Positions 4,996-10,274 of a stretch of DNA of 10,274 bases are shown one piece after another. Source of the stretch: Magnetovibrio sp. (GTDB taxonomy: Bacteria > Pseudomonadota > Alphaproteobacteria > Rhodospirillales > Magnetovibrionaceae); NCBI GenBank assembly GCA_016763255.1, contig JAESUA010000086.1:1-10274 (forward strand), in the 5' to 3' direction. A program made the position numbers and the translations under genes. The notes beneath the pieces are model-generated. The model searched no databases and was not told where the DNA came from. It worked only from the letters and a program-made list of their open reading frames with translations. Every line of letters begins with the position of its first letter. Positions within the stretch are counted from its first letter, which is position 1.

Positions 4996-6549
4996 TCAAT
5001 TAAACCGTTGCAGCTCGACCGGGATGGTGTAGCGGAAGATGTTTTCTTCACCGACGTAGCTGAGCTTCACCGCGCCCTCCTCCATCACCGGGAAGGTTCC
5101 TCGTTGGTCATCGTATTTGAAGATCTCCAACACGATTTTACGCCCGGCTTGAGAGTCAAAGCCATACCAGGTGCGCACCGGGTTGGCTTCTAGCGTTTGG
5201 CCAAATGGGCGCACGCCGCGCTGATGGATTTCGTCCGGCGCGCCAAGGCGTTGGGTGAAAATATCAATCACCGCATCAAATCCGGAAGAGCGAAACACCG
5301 CGTACATGAAATCCGCACGACCGTCTTCATAACCCACCACCGCTTTATTACCGCGATAAAGGGTGGAGCGCATGTCGCCAAAATAGGCCTTCATCTCATC
5401 GGGCCACGTAACTTTTTCCAAGCACACAACGCCCCAGCGCCCTTTGCTGACACACGGCCATTGTTGGGCCGCCTTCATGCTTGAGGCTTCGAGAGTGGGC
5501 TTTATAGGGGTGGGTTGGCCCAGGCTTAATTGCGCGTTCAGTTGAATGAAGCGAGGCGCGGCTCCGGCCTTCGACCCGGCCTTAGATAATGGTTGAGACA
5601 CGCCAAGGCGTGCGGGCGCAACGGCAATAGCCGTCGGCTCAATTGGTCGTGAAAGCGGCGTTGTGGGCGCTGCTTCAGCGATCTGCGTATCGTCCGTAAA
5701 GAAGTTGGTCATCTTGTCAAACCAGCCCGGCTCTTTTTGCGAGGGGGCTTCGACTTTTGCAGTCATGGCAACGGGCGTGGGCGCGGGCGCGGGCACGGCT
5801 TGAATTGGCGTGGGCGGCGTTGCATGGGTTTGAGAAACCGGCACGGGCTGATCAACATTCGGGGCAACATGCAGCGCTGACTGAGGATCACGTGCCGGGG
5901 CCACCAAGGTTTTTGGCTGTGCCGATGTAAGGGCGGCGGGTTTTACAGCCGCAATGCGCAACACCGGCTTGCTTAACGTCACCGGCGCGGGAATTGGCGG
6001 TGGCGCAGTCTTCGGCGGCGCAACGCGCACGGTTTTATGCAACATCAAGGCTTGAGACGGCCCGCCAACTTCAAATGGATTGGGCCCCGAAAACAATGGG
6101 ACAATGGGTGCAATGGGCAGCGGCGTTTGGGCACCTGCTTGGGATATGGGTTGAGATACAGGTGCAGGCCGGGCCTGAACGATTTCAACTGCGGGCTTAA
6201 GCGTCGGCGGCTGTTGGGTCCGGGCTTTTTGCGCCGCACGCCTGTGATCCATCACCGACAACAGATAATGGGCCACATCAAACAGCCCCAGATCGACCGC
6301 CACATCGGCGGCACGGTTGCCCACCAGATCGGTGGCGAATATATTCGCACCGGCATCCAAGGCGGTGCGGACCCCATCCAAATCGTTGCTGCGCACGCTG
6401 TTGAACAAATCTTGTTCCAAGCTGGCGTTGCGCACCTGCGCGGATGCCGTACCAACCATGCCAAAGACCACACCAAAGACCACTGGCCCCATCAGCAAAA
6501 GGCACGCCAAGGTCAGAATTTTAAACCAAGCAGACATTTTCACCACCAT
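4996..6549 (-). CDS. Secreted ankyrin-repeat protein with long Pro/Ala-rich linker
   Basis: A 517-residue protein if started at ATG 6549. An N-terminal hydrophobic segment (about 9-37, ending TASAQ) is a signal peptide or anchor. Two ankyrin-like units follow (about 45-99, NDLDGVRTALDAGANIFATD and the next helix pair). Then comes about 260 residues of Pro/Ala/Val/Thr-rich, low-complexity linker (100-361) and a folded C-terminal domain of about 156 residues (PCVSKGRWGVVC...ELQRFN). The two Cys at the start of that domain could form a disulfide in the periplasm. The long linker suggests a spacer across the periplasm or cell wall between an interaction module and the C-terminal domain. That domain was not recognised. 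An upstream in-frame ATG at 6558 directly abuts GGGGAGG (6565-6559), leaving no spacing, so ATG 6549 with 9 bases is preferred. Ankyrin and secretion are secure; function is unknown. Confidence 0.75.
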   Translation of the reverse strand: MVVKMSAWFKILTLACLLLMGPVVFGVVFGMVGTASAQVRNASLEQDLFNSVRSNDLDGVRTALDAGANIFATDLVGNRAADVAVDLGLFDVAHYLLSVMDHRRAAQKARTQQPPTLKPAVEIVQARPAPVSQPISQAGAQTPLPIAPIVPLFSGPNPFEVGGPSQALMLHKTVRVAPPKTAPPPIPAPVTLSKPVLRIAAVKPAALTSAQPKTLVAPARDPQSALHVAPNVDQPVPVSQTHATPPTPIQAVPAPAPTPVAMTAKVEAPSQKEPGWFDKMTNFFTDDTQIAEAAPTTPLSRPIEPTAIAVAPARLGVSQPLSKAGSKAGAAPRFIQLNAQLSLGQPTPIKPTLEASSMKAAQQWPCVSKGRWGVVCLEKVTWPDEMKAYFGDMRSTLYRGNKAVVGYEDGRADFMYAVFRSSGFDAVIDIFTQRLGAPDEIHQRGVRPFGQTLEANPVRTWYGFDSQAGRKIVLEIFKYDDQRGTFPVMEEGAVKLSYVGEENIFRYTIPVELQRFN

Positions 6550-6558
6550 TTTCCACAT

Positions 6559-6565
6559 CCTCCCC
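6559..6565 (-). promoter_or_regulatory. Ribosome-binding site that decides the ankyrin-protein start
   Basis: GGGGAGG on the minus strand is a strong Shine-Dalgarno sequence. It touches the ATG at 6558 (zero spacing) but lies 9 bases from the in-frame ATG at 6549, so the shorter form is favoured by 3 residues. Confidence 0.6.
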
Positions 6566-6654
6566 GAATCAAGCTCATTTCACTTAGCTCGATTCTCATG
6601 GTTGATCACTATAGCGCACACCAAATGATAAGATGAGCTGTTTCGTTCTGGATC

Positions 6655-6671
6655 CCTTAAGTTACTTAAGG
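6655..6671. promoter_or_regulatory. Perfect 7+3+7 dyad, possible operator
   Basis: CCTTAAG TTA CTTAAGG is a perfect inverted repeat with a 3-base centre, 38 bases before the ATG of the Sel1-like gene and in the divergent gap between it and the ankyrin-protein gene. The geometry suits a dimeric helix-turn-helix regulator binding near the promoter or 5' UTR. No T-tract follows, so it is not a terminator. The regulator is unknown. Confidence 0.4.
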
Positions 6672-6709
6672 TTCAGCCCCTAGATCATCCCCACTGGAGA
6701 ACACCGGAC

Positions 6710-7360
6710 ATGAGCCGTTTTATGAGGGCCTTGGTCGCGGCCCTGATGACAGCCCTGGCAGCGCCCACAGTAACTTGGACCGATGCGGGGGCCGATGCGG
6801 GAACTGATGCCTATCAAAGCGGAAATTATGCAGCCGCGCGCACGGCCTGGGAGAAGGCCAGCTACCGCGACCCCTACGCGGCCTACAACTTAGGCACCCT
6901 GTTTGAGACCGGCAAAGGCGGCGAGGCGGATTATAAGCTGGCGTTTAAGTGGTACAACGAAGCCGCCCGCAATGCCCGTGGCGATCAACTCAAAGCGCTC
7001 AAACGCAAAGCCGTCTTGGCGCTGACGCGGCTGGTGATCAAAAATCGCGATCATGACTTTTACGCCACCGCGAGCATGTACATGTCGACCTTGGCGATGA
7101 AAACCGGGGAGCCAGAAGCCTTGCGCATGCGCGGGCTTTTGAATGAATTCATGGGTGATTATTCGATCGAAAACAACATCGCCAACGCCGACAATCCGAT
7201 GCGCTTTTCCTGGGCTTTGTTGCGCACCGCCGCCGATCGCGGATCAAAGCGTGCGGCCAAAGAAGCATCCCGAGTGTGGGCCAAAATCGAAGATAAAAAA
7301 AGCGCCAAGGGCTTCATCAAGCTGGTGAACGACGAGCTGAAACGCAACGGCGTAAAGTGA
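6710..7360 (+). CDS. Secreted Sel1/TPR-like repeat protein
   Basis: A 216-residue protein with an N-terminal signal-like segment (MSRFMRALVAALMTALAAPT, about 1-22). A Sel1-like region follows: DAYQSGNYAAARTAWEKASY (33-52), DPYAAYNLGTLFETGKGG (54-71) and KLAFKWYNEAAR (76-87). A weaker helical repeat appears at about 167-190 (SWALLRTAADRGSKRAAKEASRVW). Such alpha-alpha repeats mediate protein-protein contacts, often in envelope processes. The sequence between signal and repeat contains GADAGTDA, arising from a small DNA duplication (GATGCGGG twice around 6783-6801). GGAGA at 6696-6700 is 9 bases before the ATG. The gene diverges from the ankyrin-protein gene and converges with the small secreted protein gene, leaving only 13 bases. 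The specific partner is unknown. Confidence 0.75.
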   Translation: MSRFMRALVAALMTALAAPTVTWTDAGADAGTDAYQSGNYAAARTAWEKASYRDPYAAYNLGTLFETGKGGEADYKLAFKWYNEAARNARGDQLKALKRKAVLALTRLVIKNRDHDFYATASMYMSTLAMKTGEPEALRMRGLLNEFMGDYSIENNIANADNPMRFSWALLRTAADRGSKRAAKEASRVWAKIEDKKSAKGFIKLVNDELKRNGVK

Positions 7361-7373
7361 TGAGGGTTCGGAC

Positions 7374-7634
7374 CTAGATGCGATCCTGATCGGCACCGGG
7401 CTGGGAATAGTTTTGGTCGTCATCGTCGCGTTTGCGCCGGATCAAGATATAGCCGTTGTCCAAGATCACCGGCGGCTCGTACTGCGGCACCGCTTTGATC
7501 AACAACTCCATCGCCTGCATCACCATGCGGGTGGCCCCTTCGAACAGTTCTTGGGGGCCGTCCTCTTGCGCGTGCACAGCCGGAGCCGTCATCAAAAGCC
7601 CCATAAAGGCGAATACGGGTAATATTTTCAGCAT
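7374..7634 (-). CDS. Small secreted protein, conserved type, function unknown
   Basis: An 86-residue protein with a clear signal peptide (MLKILPVFAFMGLLMTAPAVHAQ, cleavage after Ala22). The mature chain has one amphipathic helix (QELFEGATRMVMQAMELLIKAVPQYE, about 28-53), then a short strand segment PPVILDNGYILIRRK (54-68) and a charged Asp-rich tail. This layout (secreted, helix, PQYE.P...NG.I.IRRK) resembles small uncharacterised proteins I associate with Rhodospirillales; this is recall, not a search. AAGGGG lies about 12 bases upstream of the ATG. It is downstream of and on the same strand as the rubredoxin-MBL gene (55-base gap), possibly in the same operon. Confidence 0.65.
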   Translation of the reverse strand: MLKILPVFAFMGLLMTAPAVHAQEDGPQELFEGATRMVMQAMELLIKAVPQYEPPVILDNGYILIRRKRDDDDQNYSQPGADQDRI

Positions 7635-7689
7635 CGATCAGGCCCCTTCCATGGTGCAGTTACTGTTTTAGCACCTTGCGCGCACAAAG

Positions 7690-8403
7690 CTAAGCCACCA
7701 ATGGCTCGTAACCCTCGATCCAGCCTTCAAACGGGGCGACATAGTTGTAACCACACACCGTTTTGAGTGAACGTTGGCGGGCAATATCGACGATGCGTTG
7801 GCCCCGGACCTTAGTCTCGCCGGGGTCACCATGGACGTTGAGCATCAAATGTCCATCTTGATAATATGCATAGTCACAGACGAACAAGGTGTCGTCGAAG
7901 ATGTAGATGGTGAAGCCCTGGGTATGGCCGCCGATGTGAAAAGCATCGATGCCGTATGCGTTAAAATCCCCCTTAAACCGATCATCGATCGTAAACGGCC
8001 GCGCCAACAGATGTTCGGCAGCCAAGGCATGCAGCCCAACCCGCGCCTGCCACAGATCGCGGTACTGATTGCTGGCGCCCAAAAAATCTTTATGGGTGAA
8101 ATAAATCGCCTTCACCGGAACCAGATCGCGGTTGAACGCCGACGGGCAATCGATCCACACCGCACCGTTTTTGGTCTCAACACGATAAGCGGCGTGCTCG
8201 ATACCCAACCGTGGCACCGACATCAGCTGGCTCACCGCATCGTTCACCCGGGTTGGCGTGACGCGGTAAATGCGCTCGGCCTCTTGCCAGGTGACGAATT
8301 GATCATGTCGTGCACCGCAAAACGGACATACATTGGGCATTTCACCAATCATGTTGTAGCCACACGGCACACACACCCATTGTTTTTGAGCCTCATCAAT
8401 CAT
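7690..8403 (-). CDS. Rubredoxin-like domain fused to a degenerate metallo-beta-lactamase fold
   Basis: A 237-residue protein. Residues 9-36 form a rubrerythrin-type rubredoxin knuckle pair (CVPCGY at 11-16 and CPFCGA at 26-31), giving a Cys4 iron site. From about 65 on the sequence follows a metallo-beta-lactamase fold: a strand region up to VKAIYFTHKDFLGA (97-110), then FHIGGHTQGF (155-164) and LFVCDYAY (173-180). The usual HxHxDH motif is reduced to His104-Lys-Asp106-Phe, while His160 and Asp177 are kept and a final His is not obvious. Hydrolase activity is therefore doubtful; a redox or NO/O2-related role with the rubredoxin is conceivable. No flavodoxin domain is present. The gene starts 27 bases after the cytochrome gene stop and is probably co-transcribed with it; AAAGG lies about 10 bases before the ATG. 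Confidence 0.8.
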   Translation of the reverse strand: MIDEAQKQWVCVPCGYNMIGEMPNVCPFCGARHDQFVTWQEAERIYRVTPTRVNDAVSQLMSVPRLGIEHAAYRVETKNGAVWIDCPSAFNRDLVPVKAIYFTHKDFLGASNQYRDLWQARVGLHALAAEHLLARPFTIDDRFKGDFNAYGIDAFHIGGHTQGFTIYIFDDTLFVCDYAYYQDGHLMLNVHGDPGETKVRGQRIVDIARQRSLKTVCGYNYVAPFEGWIEGYEPLVA

Positions 8404-8430
8404 CGATTTGACCTTTTCAAAACCAACTCC

Positions 8431-9138
8431 CTAAAACCAATTTAGGGGTGATGTCCCCCAGCGCGATATCAGCCAAGTCAAAAATAGCGAAAGCCCCAGC
8501 GCCCCCCAGCCGCGGATCAAGCGTGCACCGGACAACGGCGCGACAGACAGATCCTCCTGGTCCTGCGAAGCCTTACAGGCCTTCTCACCGGTGATCATCG
8601 TGCGCACAAGGTTTTCACCGCTCAAGATCGAATTGGCGATCACCCCCACCACATGAACCAGCGCCAAAATCATCAACACATTGGCCGCTTCTTCATGCAG
8701 CCCCGCCATCAATGCGGTGACCTTGGAGGTCGGCGCAAGCATCACAAATGGTCCAATCGACCAATCATCGGAACTATAAAGCCCGGTCAAAATTGCCAAC
8801 ATCAAGGCCACCAACAGGGCAACAATCATCCACCCGCCCAGCGGATTGTGACCGACAAAATGTTTAGGCGTGCCCTTCAACATACCCTTGGTGTAAGTCC
8901 ACACCTGGGGCCAGCTGCGCACAAACTGGGAAAAACGCGCGTATTTAGTGCCCAACAGGCCCCAAATCAAGCGAAAAAACACCAACACCAACAACAGGTA
9001 CCCGGCCTTAAAATGCAGATCCATCCAATCAGAACTGAAATAAGTCACCAAAACCAACGCCACACAGGCCCAATGAAACAGGCGCACCGCCAGATCCCAT
9101 ACGCGTAAGGTTTTCGATGCTGATGTGCGGTTTGTCAT
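8431..9138 (-). CDS. Cytochrome b561-like membrane protein
   Basis: A 235-residue integral membrane di-haem-type cytochrome b. The motif TLRVWDLAVRLFHWACVALVLVTYFS (about 10-35) is the classic start of prokaryotic b561/hydrogenase-type cytochromes, with the haem-ligand His in LFHW. Further membrane segments follow at about 40-62, 95-120 and 147-170 (HEEAANVLMILALVHVVGVIANS, with two more candidate haem His), and at the C-terminus (GWGALGLSLFLTWLISRW). LHFKAGYLLL and HNPLGGWMIVALL fit the family. It shuttles electrons across or within the inner membrane, usually to or from a c-type cytochrome or quinone. An in-frame ATG exists at 9288, but the added 50 residues lack family similarity and cross the divergent promoter gap, so ATG 9138 is chosen. 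No Shine-Dalgarno sequence precedes it, and a TATATA lies directly upstream. Confidence 0.85.
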   Translation of the reverse strand: MTNRTSASKTLRVWDLAVRLFHWACVALVLVTYFSSDWMDLHFKAGYLLLVLVFFRLIWGLLGTKYARFSQFVRSWPQVWTYTKGMLKGTPKHFVGHNPLGGWMIVALLVALMLAILTGLYSSDDWSIGPFVMLAPTSKVTALMAGLHEEAANVLMILALVHVVGVIANSILSGENLVRTMITGEKACKASQDQEDLSVAPLSGARLIRGWGALGLSLFLTWLISRWGTSPLNWF

Positions 9139-9275
9139 GGCGCTATATATAGGAAGCCCAGGCCCCCATTGTCGCGAAAGTAAGGCATTTCTTGTTTTGC
9201 GGGAAAATAATCCCACATGCATCATAGTGTTAGAACGCATCAGGGATGAGACGCGCCCACACGGGAGAAAATGCC
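9139..9275. promoter_or_regulatory. Divergent control region, cytochrome b561 and CDGSH-glutamate synthase
   Basis: This gap of 137 bases lies between two divergent genes. On the minus side a palindromic CTATATATAG (9143-9152) sits 5 bases before the cytochrome ATG. On the plus side GGGAG (9263-9267) lies 8 bases before ATG 9276. A small inverted repeat, GGGA (9201-9204) and TCCC (9211-9214), stands between them. Both promoters must lie here, but no strong -35/-10 pair was found for either. Confidence 0.4.
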
Positions 9276-9279
9276 ATGA
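9263..9279 (+). promoter_or_regulatory. Ribosome-binding site with a two-codon start-stop before the CDGSH-GltS start
   Basis: GGGAG (9263-9267) is followed by ATGCCATGA (9271-9279). The first ATG encodes only Met-Pro and its TGA overlaps the ATG of the main gene at 9276. The ribosome-binding site is 3 bases from the first ATG and 8 bases from the second, so the second is favoured. Confidence 0.4.
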
Positions 9280-10274
9280 CCACGCCAAAAATCGCCGACA
9301 CGCAGCCCGCCCAAGTCAATATGGAAGCCGGGAAAAAATACGCCTGGTGCGCCTGTGGACGATCTCAAAAGCAGCCCTACTGCGACGGGTCACACAAAGG
9401 CACAGGCATCAAGCCACACGTCTTCACCGCCGCAGAGAGTGGCGAAGCGTGGCTGTGCATGTGCAAACGCACCGGCGATCAACCGTTTTGCGACGGCACC
9501 CATTCCAGCCTTGGTGAAGATGAAGGCGGGGAGGATGAAGACGGCGATGACGAGGACGAAGAACCATCTATATCCGGGGGGGCGTCCCCTAATGCACCCC
9601 CGAACGCCCCCCCCAACGCAGCTCCGGCTCCAAAGCGCACCGCCACCGAACCACATGTCGAATTCATCCACGCCCTGGCCAAGGATGGCCTAGAGGCCTT
9701 TGGCCATCACGGTCCGATGACCGCCATGGGGGTGCCACGATTAGAGCTGCCCAGTTGGGATGACATTCAAATTCTCACCGCCCAACTGGCCACCAAGCCG
9801 TTGCTCGACGATGTCGCGGTGGGCACCGAACTGATCATCGGGCCCAACGCCAAAAAACCCTTAAAACTCGATATCCCGCTGTTTGTTTCGGACATGAGCT
9901 TCGGTTCCTTATCGATGGAAGCCAAGGTTGCCCTGGCCCGGGGTGCCGAGCGTTCGGGCACCGGCATCTGTTCCGGCGAAGGCGGCATGCTGGCCGAAGA
10001 ACAGGCCGAAAATTCACGCTATTTTTATGAGCTGGCTTCGGCACAATTCGGCTATCGAGACGAGCTGATGAAAAAGGTCCAGGCGTTCCATTTCAAGGGC
10101 GGCCAGGCAGCCAAGACCGGCACCGGCGGTCACCTACCGGGGATCAAAGTCACCGCCAAAATCGCCGAGGTGCGCGGCGTGCCGGTGGGCGAGCCGGCGG
10201 TGTCGCCCGCCACCTTCACCGAAATGAGCAGCGCCGATGATTTTCGCCGCTTCGCTGACCGGGTGCGTGAGATC
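9276..10274 (+). CDS. Double CDGSH iron-sulfur domain fused to FMN glutamate-synthase domain (5' part)
   Basis: The frame is open from ATG 9276 to the right edge (333 codons, no stop). Two CDGSH [2Fe-2S] domains come first: Cys25/Cys27/Cys36/His40 (CACGRSQKQPYCDGSH) and Cys61/Cys63/Cys72/His76 (CMCKRTGDQPFCDGTH). Each has the 3Cys-1His ligand set. A very acidic and then Pro/Asn/Ala-rich linker follows (80-120). From about 126 the GltB-type FMN domain begins, with IPLFVSDMSFGSLS (200-213), GTGICSGEGGM (228-238) and FKGGQAAKTGTGGHLPG (273-289). These GltS-family blocks bind FMN and the 3Fe-4S/2-oxoglutarate site. It is probably an FMN-dependent glutamate-synthase-like oxidoreductase fed by the CDGSH centres; no amidotransferase domain is visible. 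Starting at ATG 9271 would end at once (ATG CCA TGA), so ATG 9276 is used. Confidence 0.9.
   Translation, partial: MTTPKIADTQPAQVNMEAGKKYAWCACGRSQKQPYCDGSHKGTGIKPHVFTAAESGEAWLCMCKRTGDQPFCDGTHSSLGEDEGGEDEDGDDEDEEPSISGGASPNAPPNAPPNAAPAPKRTATEPHVEFIHALAKDGLEAFGHHGPMTAMGVPRLELPSWDDIQILTAQLATKPLLDDVAVGTELIIGPNAKKPLKLDIPLFVSDMSFGSLSMEAKVALARGAERSGTGICSGEGGMLAEEQAENSRYFYELASAQFGYRDELMKKVQAFHFKGGQAAKTGTGGHLPGIKVTAKIAEVRGVPVGEPAVSPATFTEMSSADDFRRFADRVREI

Noticed and set aside
6037..6636. 199-codon plus-strand frame antisense to the ankyrin-protein gene
   Set aside because: The minus strand encodes a signal peptide, ankyrin repeats and a typical Pro/Ala linker. The antisense product is His/Gln/Arg-rich without family features, a shadow of GC-rich codon use.
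7653..7675. Hairpin GGTGC/GCACC between the rubredoxin-MBL and small secreted protein genes
   Set aside because: A five-base stem with a 13-base loop and no T-tract is within chance expectation and not a convincing terminator.
7774..8445. 223-codon plus-strand frame antisense to the rubredoxin-MBL gene
   Set aside because: The opposite strand has clear rubredoxin and MBL motifs. This frame shows no recognisable domain.
9139..9288. N-terminal 50-residue extension of the cytochrome b561 protein
   Set aside because: The extension has no family similarity, contains no second signal, and covers the divergent control region. Family members begin close to RVWDLAVRLFHW.
1..10274. tRNA or rRNA genes
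   Set aside because: No cloverleaf with a conserved T-arm and no rRNA-like segment were recognised on either strand by eye.

Overview
The window looks like a piece of an alphaproteobacterial chromosome, probably Rhodospirillales-like. That placement is an inference from gene content: a double-CDGSH glutamate synthase, a b561-type cytochrome, a small secreted protein of a type seen in that group, and moderately GC-rich codon use on the right side. It divides into an AT-richer accessory block (about 137-4149) and a GC-richer, ordinary-looking block (about 4150-10274). A 3'-end gene fragment lies at the far left (2-136).

The accessory block holds three cargo units separated by copies of one repeat family built on AATTACGGTGACA. 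The units are: (1) a two-gene operon of an OLD/ABC-like AAA ATPase and a DUF4276 protein with a Toprim-like look, joined by an ATGA overlap; (2) a 90-codon remnant of an outer-membrane beta-barrel, with a signal peptide joined directly to the last strands; (3) a 320-residue AT-rich outer-membrane beta-barrel of unknown function. Repeat clusters lie at 158-251, 2273-2497, 2931-2966 and 3984-4049. Between two inverted repeat arms (2332-2353 and 2476-2497) the minus strand carries what appears to be the C-terminal tail of a REP-associated tyrosine transposase. This suggests the repeats are REP/BIME-like elements and that the region was shaped by such an element. The ATPase-DUF4276 pair is the best candidate for a little-described, probably defence-related, system.

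The right block reads: a periplasmic alpha-carbonic anhydrase (minus strand, with a good promoter); a secreted ankyrin-repeat protein with a long Pro/Ala-rich linker (minus); a divergent Sel1-like periplasmic protein (plus); and a convergent set of three minus-strand genes, namely a cytochrome b561-like membrane protein, a rubredoxin-metallo-beta-lactamase fusion with an incomplete metal site, and a small secreted protein. Divergent from the cytochrome is the start of a double-CDGSH/glutamate-synthase fusion that runs off the right edge. The last genes form a redox-flavoured neighbourhood (haem b, rubredoxin iron, [2Fe-2S] CDGSH centres, FMN). A shared electron-transfer role is plausible but is inferred only from context.
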